From Gammaproteobacteria bacterium (lineage in GTDB: Bacteria; Pseudomonadota; Gammaproteobacteria; Steroidobacterales; Foliamicaceae), in assembly GCA_011523505.1 (NCBI GenBank), contig WTGP01000034.1:1-64000 (forward strand): a stretch of 64,000 bases of DNA, in the 5' to 3' direction. Numbering within the stretch: the stretch's first letter is position 1; every line of letters starts with the position of its first letter. The position numbers and the translations under genes were made by a program. Shown here one piece after another: positions 1-7,613 of the stretch. The notes beneath the pieces are model-generated. The model was not told where the DNA came from. It did not search any database and worked only from the letters and a program-made list of their open reading frames with translations.

Positions 1-27
1 CCCTCGGACGCCCAAGGGCGCCGAGGG
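1..27. other. GC-rich hairpin at the window edge
   Basis: An inverted repeat with arms CCCTCGG-A-CGCCC and GGGCG-CCGAGGG closes over a two-base AA centre, with one bulged A. It lies 118 bp beyond the csiV stop, so it could end the mfd-csiV transcript. No T-run is seen on the plus side and the minus side leaves the window, so a rho-independent terminator cannot be confirmed. The rest of 28-144 shows no gene or other signal. Confidence 0.4.
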
Positions 28-144
28 TGGCCCTATTCAAACAGACAAGCAGGGATAGCGAGAATCGAGCCAGGGATGGCGTCTCCAACGAGAGGGAGGC
101 ACACAAACGCGCGGAATCGAAGCGTCGAAAGAAGCGGTCAGCGC

Positions 145-792
145 TCAGTCATCTGCTTCCGGGCGTGGACGATAACGGAACAGGCGCGCGATGACGCCGA
201 ACCGGGGATGGTCGACGTAGTGGACTTCTCCCAGCAGCAGGCGACGGCGTTCCCGGATTCGATACTCGCCGCCGCCCTCTTCATCCGCGGGCATGCGCAG
301 GTCGAGCTCGAGGTGCACGAACCGTTCCTCTTCCAGTGACGCCAGCCCGCTGAAGGGCAGCGGCCCGGCCGCAAGCGTGGACAACCGTAACGGTATCGGT
401 TCGCCCGTCCACTGCGCCGGCATGGCCCAGGCAAAGTGCGCCAGTGGCCGGTACCCGGCGCTGCGGCGCATCGACAACCAGATGCCGTCCAGCGCGAACT
501 GCGCGCGGGTCAGCGCCAGAAGGCCGGCCGGCGGTCGGGGCGTCGCGGGATCCGAGTCCGGCAGTTCCAGGGGCGCGGGCCAGACCCCGGGAGGCGGCAG
601 ATCCGGCGACGCATGCGTGAGGTCCTCGGTGCTTTCCTCCGGTGCCAGCTGCAGGAAAACGATCATCTCCAGGGCGACCCGGAAGTCGCCATCCTGCGCC
701 AGCACGGGTCCGGCAAGAAGGCCGCACGCCACGAAGTGAACCAGCGCCAGGAGCGGCAGGGCAGGGAATCTACGCGGCGGGAGACGGGTCAC
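145..792 (-). CDS. csiV: CsiV-like exported protein
   Basis: A 215-residue exported protein resembling the CsiV family (described as peptidoglycan-binding in gammaproteobacteria). The GTG at 792 is chosen because it follows the mfd stop by 4 bp and opens directly into a signal peptide: basic RRF, a hydrophobic stretch, then a PVLAQ cleavage region near residue 32. The mature part shows the family layout: an early FRVALEMIVFLQ strand, a long proline-rich linker, and a C-terminal half with HLELDLRM and a basic RIRERRRLLLGEVHYVDHP segment. A longer in-frame start at 924 would lie inside mfd and bury the signal peptide, so it was rejected. csiV beside mfd is a known gammaproteobacterial arrangement and supports the call. 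The two genes are probably co-transcribed. The family name is inferred from layout and context, not from a search. Confidence 0.72.
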   Translation of the reverse strand: MTRLPPRRFPALPLLALVHFVACGLLAGPVLAQDGDFRVALEMIVFLQLAPEESTEDLTHASPDLPPPGVWPAPLELPDSDPATPRPPAGLLALTRAQFALDGIWLSMRRSAGYRPLAHFAWAMPAQWTGEPIPLRLSTLAAGPLPFSGLASLEEERFVHLELDLRMPADEEGGGEYRIRERRRLLLGEVHYVDHPRFGVIARLFRYRPRPEADD

Positions 793-796
793 GGCA

Positions 797-3700
797 CTAG
801 TGTACGGTTTCGGACCGGTGCGACTCTTCGAGCGATGCAAGCAGGCGCTCCACGTAGCGGAACCGCTGCTCGGGCCGGGACAGATCAGCCCGGAACCTGA
901 GCGCGCCGCGGGGCCGCAAGGCATATTCCTCCGGCTGCCGCCGGGCCAGTGCCGCGAGATGCAGGGGGTCCACCGGCGTATCGTTGTAGAACTCCGCCTC
1001 GCCGCCGCGGTCCCCGGCCTGCAGCACCCGTATGCCCAACTCCCGCATGCGCTGCTGGATTCGCGCCTGCCGGAACAGGTTCAGCGCCTGATCGGGGGCC
1101 GGGCCGAAGCGGTCCACCAGTTCGACCATGAGCGCGTTCAGGCTTGATGCGTCCGCGGCGGTGGAAACGCGCTTGTACCAGCTCAGGCGCTGGTTGACGT
1201 CGGGCATGTAGTCCTCGGGCAGCAGGGCGCCCAGATTCAACTCGACGTCCGCGCGCGGCTGGGCCGCGACACCCGGGCGCTCGGCGGGGCTGTCTCGCAG
1301 CTCCTGCACGGCCCGGCTCAGCATGTCGTTGTAGAGGCTGAAGCCGATCTGCTGTATCTGCCCCGACTGCTCTTCGCCCAGCAGTTCTCCGGCGCCCCGG
1401 ATCTCCAGGTCGTGGGTCGCGAGCAGGAACCCGGCGCCGAGTTCGCCGGCCGCCTCAATCGCTTCCAGGCGCTTGTGGGCGTCGGCGGTCATCTCCTTTT
1501 CGTGCGGGCGGATCAGGTAGGCGTAGGCCTGGTGATGGGATCGCCCGACCCGGCCGCGCAACTGGTGCAACTGGGCGAGTCCCAGCCGGTCCGCGCGGTT
1601 GATCAGCATGGTGTTGGCGTGGGGAATGTCCAGTCCGCTTTCGATGATGGTGGTGCACACCAGCACGTCGAAGCGGCGGTGATAGAAGTCGGTCATCACG
1701 CGCTGGAGTTCCGCGTCCGGCAGTTGGCCGTGGGCCACTTCCAGCCGCACGTCGCCGAGCAGCGTTTGCAGTTCGCGCGCGATACGGTCGATGTCCCTGA
1801 CCCGGTTGTGAACGAAGAAAACGGCGCCCCCGCGGCGCAGTTCCCGCCCGCAGGCCTCGCGGATCAGGCTGTTGCGCCATGGCGTGACGAAGGTCCTGAC
1901 CGCCATGCGCGCGGGCGGCGGCGTCGTGATCAGCGACAGATCGCGCAGGCCGCCCAGGGACATGTTCAGCGTCCGGGGAATGGGCGTGGCCGTGAGCGTC
2001 AGTACGTGCAGGCCGGCCCGCAGGCTCTTGATGCGTTCCTTCTGGCGCACGCCGAAGCGGTGCTCCTCGTCAACCACCAGCAACCCCGGACGCTTGAAGC
2101 GCACCTTGGCGTTCAATAGGCCGTGGGAGCCGACAACGATGTCCGCACGCCCGTCGACAAGCCGCTCCCGCACCTCCTCGTTCTTCCGCCCGGCGCCGAA
2201 GCGGGTCAGCATCTCGACCCGGACGGGCCAATCGGCGAAACGGTCGCTGAATACGCGGTAATGCTGCTCGACCAGCAGCGTGGTCGGCGCCAGGACCGCC
2301 ACCTGGTGACCCTGGAATACGGCCGCGAAGGCTGCGCGCAGCGCCACCTCGGTCTTGCCGAAGCCCACGTCTCCGCAGATCAGCCGATCCATCGGCCGGC
2401 CGGCGGCCAGGTCGTCGAGCACCTGCTCCACGGCGCGTTCCTGGTCGTGCGTCAGCCGGTAGGGGAAGCGGGCCGTGAATGCGCTCATCTCCGCCGGCGT
2501 AGCCTCGATGGCCGGCATGGTCCGCGCGGCCCGCTGTGCCTGCAGTTGCAGCAGTTCGGCGGCGACGTCCCGCAACTGGCGTTCCGCCCGCCGCTTGATC
2601 CGGTCCCAGGCGTCCGAGCCCAGCCGATGCAGAGGAGCGTGCTCGGGGCTTCCGCCGGTATAGCGGGTAATGAGTTGCATGTCGGACACGGGAACGTAGA
2701 GGCGGTCGCCGCCCGCGTACTGCACTTGCATGAACTCGGCCGGCGCGCCTCCCGCGTCCATGTGCTGCAATCCCTCGTAACGGCCGATGCCGTGGTCCTC
2801 ATGCACCACGGGCGCTCCCGGGACAAGGTCGGCCAGGCTTTGCAGAATGGCTTCCGGCGGCGGCTGCCCCCGCCGTCGGCGCCGGGTAAGCGGACGTTGC
2901 CGGCCGAACAGTTCGCGCTCGGTGAGCACGGTCAGCTTGTCGTCGAGCACGATTCCGTGATCCAGCGGGCTCTCGGCCAGGCACAGCGGTGCGCTGGAGG
3001 CCAGGAAATCCCTCCAGGAAGCGACGTCCCGCGCCTTGAGCTGCCTGCCGCGCAGCAACTCGCGAACCAGTTCGCGCTGACCGGCGGTTTCCGCGGCCAG
3101 CAGGATGCGCCGGCCGGGCGCTTGCGCGTAGGCTTCCAGTGAAGTGTGCTCGTCACTGCGGGTCAGCGGCACCATCGGCGCCGGCCGCGCCCCGATGTCC
3201 TGCGCGCTGGCCTGAACCGCAATGTCCGCCAGTGACTCGGGCCGGCAGTCGATGCTGCGCAGGCCCGCCACGGCGGCCCTGTGCAGGTACGGAGGCGCGA
3301 AGAGTTCTTCCGGCGGCAGGCAGGGCTGTTCCAGGTCGCCGTCCCGCTGCCGGTAGCGGTCCACTATGGCTTCCCACTCGGATTCCAGGGCGCTTGCAAC
3401 GCCCGGGAGAAGAACGACCGCGCTGTCGGCCGGAAGGTAGTCCCAGAGGGTTTCGGTTCGCTCGAAGAACAGCGGCAGGTAATTCTCCGCTCCCTGCGGC
3501 GCCACGCCCTCGCCCAGTTTCCGGAAAACCTCCGCCCGCGCCGGATTTTGCGGGAACCGCCGCCGGAATCGTTCCCGGAAGGCGTCGATGCTGTCCGAAT
3601 CCAGCGGCAGTTCGCGCGCCGGCAGGAGGCTGAACGAATCCAGTTTTCCGGTGCTGCGTTGCGAGGCTGGGCTGAACCGCCGGATGGATTCGACCTCCCG

Positions 3701-4312
3701 GTCAAAGAACTCGATCCGGACCGGCGCCGGGGAGCCGCTGGGAAAAATGTCCAGCAGCGCGCCGCGGACGGCATATTCTCCCGGCTCATTGACCAGCGGC
3801 ACCCGAAGATAGGCCGCTTCGTCGAGTCTCCTCCGAAGGTCTTCGGGATCCAGTTCCTGCCCCGTACGGCAACTGACCCCCAGCCACTGGCGAAGCTGCG
3901 CGCGCGGCGGCAGGCGGTCCAGCAGCGTGGGCGCCGCGACGAACAGCGCCCGCGCCGTTCGAGGAGCCTCGTGAGCCAGCAGGCCGGACAGCGTTTCCAG
4001 GCGCCGCGACGTGATTTCGGGATGCGGGCTGAACAGGTCGTAGGGGAGCGTTTCCCGATCGGGCAGGAATGCCATGCCCTCGCCAGCCCCGCGCAACCAC
4101 GCCGCCTGCTGCATGAACTGCTCCACGCGTCCCGGCTCGGGCGTGACGATCAGGACGCATGGCGAAGCGCCGGCGTCAATCAGGCCCGCGCAGACCAGCG
4201 GCGCCGCGCCTGCGCTGACGCCGTGCAGCCTGAGTTCCGCAGCGCGCCCATCCGGCCAGACAATCGGCCGGATTGCCGACGAAGCCGCAGCGGGGGCCCG
4301 TTCGTCCTTCAT
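797..4312 (-). CDS. mfd: Transcription-repair coupling factor Mfd
   Basis: Mfd displaces RNA polymerase stalled at DNA lesions and recruits UvrA for nucleotide excision repair. The 1171-residue protein has the full family length. It carries a UvrB-like N-terminal module, an RNA-polymerase-interacting region with HEDHGIGRYEGL, a helicase core with Walker A GDVGFGKTE near residue 649 and DEEHRFG near 750, then motifs TATPIPRTL and QLRGRVGRS and the C-terminal TRCF domain. The ATG at 4312 (MKDERAP) is preferred over an in-frame ATG at 4354, since the extra 14 residues are unlike the family. It is divergent from lolC, with 65 bp between the starts, so both promoters must sit in that short gap. 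csiV follows after 4 bp. Confidence 0.97.
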   Translation of the reverse strand: MKDERAPAAASSAIRPIVWPDGRAAELRLHGVSAGAAPLVCAGLIDAGASPCVLIVTPEPGRVEQFMQQAAWLRGAGEGMAFLPDRETLPYDLFSPHPEITSRRLETLSGLLAHEAPRTARALFVAAPTLLDRLPPRAQLRQWLGVSCRTGQELDPEDLRRRLDEAAYLRVPLVNEPGEYAVRGALLDIFPSGSPAPVRIEFFDREVESIRRFSPASQRSTGKLDSFSLLPARELPLDSDSIDAFRERFRRRFPQNPARAEVFRKLGEGVAPQGAENYLPLFFERTETLWDYLPADSAVVLLPGVASALESEWEAIVDRYRQRDGDLEQPCLPPEELFAPPYLHRAAVAGLRSIDCRPESLADIAVQASAQDIGARPAPMVPLTRSDEHTSLEAYAQAPGRRILLAAETAGQRELVRELLRGRQLKARDVASWRDFLASSAPLCLAESPLDHGIVLDDKLTVLTERELFGRQRPLTRRRRRGQPPPEAILQSLADLVPGAPVVHEDHGIGRYEGLQHMDAGGAPAEFMQVQYAGGDRLYVPVSDMQLITRYTGGSPEHAPLHRLGSDAWDRIKRRAERQLRDVAAELLQLQAQRAARTMPAIEATPAEMSAFTARFPYRLTHDQERAVEQVLDDLAAGRPMDRLICGDVGFGKTEVALRAAFAAVFQGHQVAVLAPTTLLVEQHYRVFSDRFADWPVRVEMLTRFGAGRKNEEVRERLVDGRADIVVGSHGLLNAKVRFKRPGLLVVDEEHRFGVRQKERIKSLRAGLHVLTLTATPIPRTLNMSLGGLRDLSLITTPPPARMAVRTFVTPWRNSLIREACGRELRRGGAVFFVHNRVRDIDRIARELQTLLGDVRLEVAHGQLPDAELQRVMTDFYHRRFDVLVCTTIIESGLDIPHANTMLINRADRLGLAQLHQLRGRVGRSHHQAYAYLIRPHEKEMTADAHKRLEAIEAAGELGAGFLLATHDLEIRGAGELLGEEQSGQIQQIGFSLYNDMLSRAVQELRDSPAERPGVAAQPRADVELNLGALLPEDYMPDVNQRLSWYKRVSTAADASSLNALMVELVDRFGPAPDQALNLFRQARIQQRMRELGIRVLQAGDRGGEAEFYNDTPVDPLHLAALARRQPEEYALRPRGALRFRADLSRPEQRFRYVERLLASLEESHRSETVH

Positions 4313-4377
4313 ACGGCGCGCATTATGAAGGCGAACACCTGCGGGGGAGCACAAGCGGTTCGTGGGACAATGGCGCG

Positions 4378-5622
4378 ATGATCCGGCCCCTAGCGCTTGC
4401 CATCGCCTGGCGATACCTGCGTGCGCCCACGCGCAACCGCTTCGTTTCCTTTATCGGCCTGGCCTCCGTCATTGGTCTGGCCCTGGGAGTGGCCTCGTTG
4501 ATCGTCGTGATTTCGGTAATGGACGGCTTCGCCGCGGAACTGCGCGAACGGCTGCTCCGATTTGACGCCCAGGTGAGCGTGCTCGCCGAAGACGGGCTGG
4601 GCGAATGGCGCACAACCGCGGAAGAACTGGCGGCATTGCCCGGGGTCCGGCGGGTCGGTCCGGTGGTGGAACTGGAGGCCCTGCTGGTCTCCAGGCGGCG
4701 CTATGCCGGCGTGCAGTTGTTGGGAATAGCCTCCGATCCCGCCATGCAGGCGGCGCCGTACGGCCGGTCCGTCATTGCGGGATCTTTCGCCGATCTGCAC
4801 GCCAAAGCCGGTGGGCTGGCGATCGGACGCTACCTCGCGGACACGCTGGGCGTGCGCGTGGGCGACACCGTCCGGGTGCTGATCCCCCGGCCCAACGGAG
4901 CTGCGCCAAGCCTGCGGGACCTTCCGGTCAGCGCGGTATTCGTCGCGGGCAACGCCGGTCCGGACAGCAGCCTGGCGCTGGCAGGTCTGCCGATCGTATC
5001 GGAGCTCGCCGGCCTTGCAGGCCGGGTAAGCGCGCTGCAGGTCAGCGGCAACGATCCGTATGAAACGCCGGCCGTGGTGGAAGCCTGGGCGGCAGGCTCC
5101 GAACGGGTCGGGGCCGAAGGCCTGACGACGCGTTCCTGGATGCAGCAGCATGAGGCGCTGTTCCGGACGGTGGAACTGGAACGCCTGGCCATGGGTGCGC
5201 TGCTGTTCACGATCATCGCGGTGGCCGCGTTCAACATCGTTGCAACGCTGGTCATGTCGGTCAACGAGCGCCGCAGCGAGATCGCCATCCTGGCCACCCT
5301 CGGAGCCCGAACGCCCACCATCATGGCGGTTTTCTCGCTGCAGGGCCTGTTGGCGGGAATCGTCGGGGTGGGCCTGGGAGGCGCGCTGGGCATCTGGCTG
5401 ACGCTGAACGTGGACGCCGCGATGCAGTTCCTCGAAAACGTCTTCGGGTTCGACTTCCTGCCGGCGGAGTCCTTCTATCTCACCGGAGTGCCTTACGAAT
5501 TGACCGCGACGCTCGTCATTACGGTGACCGGGCTGGCGCTGCTGCTGTCGACGCTGGCGTCCTGGTACCCCGCGCGGCAGGCGGCGCGGGTGGACCCGGC
5601 CGGCATCCTTCGCTACGAGTAG
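4378..5622 (+). CDS. lolC: Lipoprotein-releasing ABC transporter permease LolC
   Basis: Inner-membrane permease that, with LolE and the ATPase LolD, detaches outer-membrane lipoproteins from the inner membrane and passes them to LolA. The 414-residue protein has the MacB/FtsX-type layout: one N-terminal helix (RFVSFIGLASVIGLALGVAS) followed by SVMDGF, a periplasmic domain of about 220 residues, then three C-terminal helices with the conserved NIVATLVMSVNERRSEIAIL stretch. The ATG at 4378 is chosen because MIRPLALAIAWRYLR matches the start of the family; the open frame extends further upstream without likeness. The N-terminus and DAQVSV segment look more LolC-like than LolE-like. It opens the envelope operon, and lolE begins 21 bp after its stop. 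Confidence 0.93.
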   Translation: MIRPLALAIAWRYLRAPTRNRFVSFIGLASVIGLALGVASLIVVISVMDGFAAELRERLLRFDAQVSVLAEDGLGEWRTTAEELAALPGVRRVGPVVELEALLVSRRRYAGVQLLGIASDPAMQAAPYGRSVIAGSFADLHAKAGGLAIGRYLADTLGVRVGDTVRVLIPRPNGAAPSLRDLPVSAVFVAGNAGPDSSLALAGLPIVSELAGLAGRVSALQVSGNDPYETPAVVEAWAAGSERVGAEGLTTRSWMQQHEALFRTVELERLAMGALLFTIIAVAAFNIVATLVMSVNERRSEIAILATLGARTPTIMAVFSLQGLLAGIVGVGLGGALGIWLTLNVDAAMQFLENVFGFDFLPAESFYLTGVPYELTATLVITVTGLALLLSTLASWYPARQAARVDPAGILRYE

Positions 5623-5643
5623 CCAAGGGCCCTGGTTTCCACT

Positions 5644-6885
5644 ATGCGATTCTTCGAGCTCTGGATGGCGTCGGCGCAGCTCAGGGCGAACCGCCGCGGG
5701 GGGTTCGTTTCGCTGGTATCGATGCTCTCGATGCTGGGAGTCGCGACCGCGGTGGCCCTGCTGGTGGTCGTGCTGTCGGTCATGAACGGTTTCGACCAGG
5801 TCGTGCGCGAGCGAATACTCAGCGTGCTGGCCCACGGCAGCTTTCACGGCCCCGCCGGTGAATTGGTCGAATGGCGCGAACTGCGCGCCGCCGCCCTGAT
5901 GCACCCGGAGGTCGAGTCGGCGGCGCCGTATATCGATGGGCAGGGCGTGCTGAGCGCGCCGGATGCCGTTGCGGGCGTTCAGTTATTGGGTTTTTCGCCC
6001 GATGAAGCCGCCTTCCGCGCTCTGGGCGCTCTCGCCGTGGATACGACGCTTGAGACGCTTGCGGCCGGTTCGTGGCGGATCGTGCTGGGCAGCGAGCTGG
6101 CGAGGCGCCTGGATGTGGGGGTGGGCGACGATGTCCTGCTGCAGGTGCCGCAGGGCTGGAGCACCCCGGCGGGGATCGCGCCGCGCATGCGCCGCCTTGA
6201 AGTGGCGGGCGTCTTTCACGCCGGAATGAACGACTTCGACCGCTCGCTTGCCTGGATGCACTACGAGGATGCGCGCCGGCTTTTCGGCCTGGACGAGGCC
6301 GCCAGCGGGCTGCGGGTGATGCTCAAAGACCCCTGGCGGGTGGAAACGGCGATGCCGGAAATCGCGGGCGAAAGGGCCGGGAATCTGTTCGTCCGCTACT
6401 GGACCTGGGAACACGCCAGTTTTTTCTATTCCATCGCCATGACCAAGCGCATAACCATTATCATTCTGACGCTTCTTGCGGCGATCGCCGCTTTCAACAT
6501 TGTTTCCAGCCTGGTCATGATCGTGCGCGAGAAAACCCCGGACATCGGCATCCTGAGGACGCTCGGATCCACGCCCCGCTCGGTCATGGCGGTTTTCGCC
6601 GGGCACGGGGGTTTTGCGGGTTTGCTCGGCATCGTGCTCGGGCTCGCCGTGGGGATCCCGCTGGCCGTGTGGGCCGGGCCGCTGACTTCGGCCGTCGAAC
6701 GGTTCCTTGAAACCAGCATCGTCAGCCCGGGCTACAGCCTGGATGAAATGCCCAGCCGCATCCTGGTTCCCGAAGTCGCCGCGGTGTGCGCGCTGGCGCT
6801 GCTGTTGTCCCTGATCGCAACCGTCTATCCCGCGCTGCGCGCGGCCCGCACCGACCCGGCCAGGGCCACCCGCCTGGACTCCTGA
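5644..6885 (+). CDS. lolE: Lipoprotein-releasing ABC transporter permease LolE
   Basis: Second permease of the Lol complex, 413 residues, paralogous to the preceding gene. After the short N-terminus, RRGGFVSLVS leads into the first helix and SVMNGF, and the following LAHGSFHG segment matches the LolE branch. A periplasmic domain and three C-terminal helices follow, with NIVSSLVMIVREKTPDIGIL before the last pair. Its stop is separated by one base from the GTG of lolD, indicating translational coupling. Here the order is C-E-D rather than the C-D-E of E. coli. The protein could also be named as a second LolC-like subunit; the pair as a whole is secure. Confidence 0.9.
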   Translation: MRFFELWMASAQLRANRRGGFVSLVSMLSMLGVATAVALLVVVLSVMNGFDQVVRERILSVLAHGSFHGPAGELVEWRELRAAALMHPEVESAAPYIDGQGVLSAPDAVAGVQLLGFSPDEAAFRALGALAVDTTLETLAAGSWRIVLGSELARRLDVGVGDDVLLQVPQGWSTPAGIAPRMRRLEVAGVFHAGMNDFDRSLAWMHYEDARRLFGLDEAASGLRVMLKDPWRVETAMPEIAGERAGNLFVRYWTWEHASFFYSIAMTKRITIIILTLLAAIAAFNIVSSLVMIVREKTPDIGILRTLGSTPRSVMAVFAGHGGFAGLLGIVLGLAVGIPLAVWAGPLTSAVERFLETSIVSPGYSLDEMPSRILVPEVAAVCALALLLSLIATVYPALRAARTDPARATRLDS

Positions 6886-6886
6886 C

Positions 6887-7594
6887 GTGAACGACGCGAA
6901 GTCCGAAAGCCACGCACCGCCCCTGTCCTGCCACGGGCTGGTCAGGCATTTTCGCGAGCAACGCCGGGTCCTTGAAGTGCTGCGCGGCGTGGACCTCGAG
7001 ATTGCCGCCGGCGAGCGCCTGGCGGTCGTGGGCGCCTCGGGTTCCGGGAAGACGACGCTGCTTCAGTTGCTCGGCGGCCTGGACACGCCCACGCGCGGCT
7101 GGGTCGAGCTGAACGGCAGGAATTTCAGCGCGATGAGGCCCGCGGAACGCGGAAGCCGGCGCAACCGCCACATCGGTTTCGTTTACCAGTTTCATCACCT
7201 GCTGCCGGAGTTCAGCGCCGTGGAGAACGTCGCGATGCCGCTGCTGATCCGTCGGTCCGACACGTCCGAGGCGTTGGCGAACGCACGCGAGCTGCTCGAG
7301 CAGGTGGGGCTGGGCGAGCGGCTCACGCATCGTCCGGCCAAACTCTCGGGCGGCGAACGTCAGCGCGTGGCCGTGGCGCGCGCGCTGATCACCCGACCGT
7401 CGGTCGTGCTCGCCGACGAACCGACCGGAAACCTGGATCCCGAGTCCGGCGAACAGGTGTTCGAGCTCCTGCTGAAGCTGAATCGGGACACCGGGACCGC
7501 GCTGGTCGTGGTGACCCATGACCTGAAGCGCGCCCGGCGCATGGACCGGGTCCTCGCCCTGCGCGACGGCCGCCTGGCCGAAGCGGGCAACTGA
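6887..7594 (+). CDS. lolD: Lipoprotein-releasing ABC transporter ATPase LolD
   Basis: Cytoplasmic ATPase driving lipoprotein release by LolC/LolE. The 235-residue protein has Walker A GASGSGKTT near residue 48, the Q-loop within FVYQFHHLLPEFSAVENV (typical of the LolD/MacB group), signature LSGGERQRVAVARAL near 151, Walker B VVLADEPTGNLD and the switch histidine in VVTHD. It starts with GTG one base after the lolE stop. comEC begins 19 bp after its stop, so the operon continues. Confidence 0.95.
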   Translation: MNDAKSESHAPPLSCHGLVRHFREQRRVLEVLRGVDLEIAAGERLAVVGASGSGKTTLLQLLGGLDTPTRGWVELNGRNFSAMRPAERGSRRNRHIGFVYQFHHLLPEFSAVENVAMPLLIRRSDTSEALANARELLEQVGLGERLTHRPAKLSGGERQRVAVARALITRPSVVLADEPTGNLDPESGEQVFELLLKLNRDTGTALVVVTHDLKRARRMDRVLALRDGRLAEAGN

Positions 7595-7613
7595 AGACCG
7601 TTCCCGGCTGCTG

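Noticed and set aside
4390-5904. A 504-codon open frame on the minus strand opposite lolC-lolE
   Set aside because: Same cause: codon bias of lolC on the other strand. The sequence is low in hydrophobic order and has no motifs.
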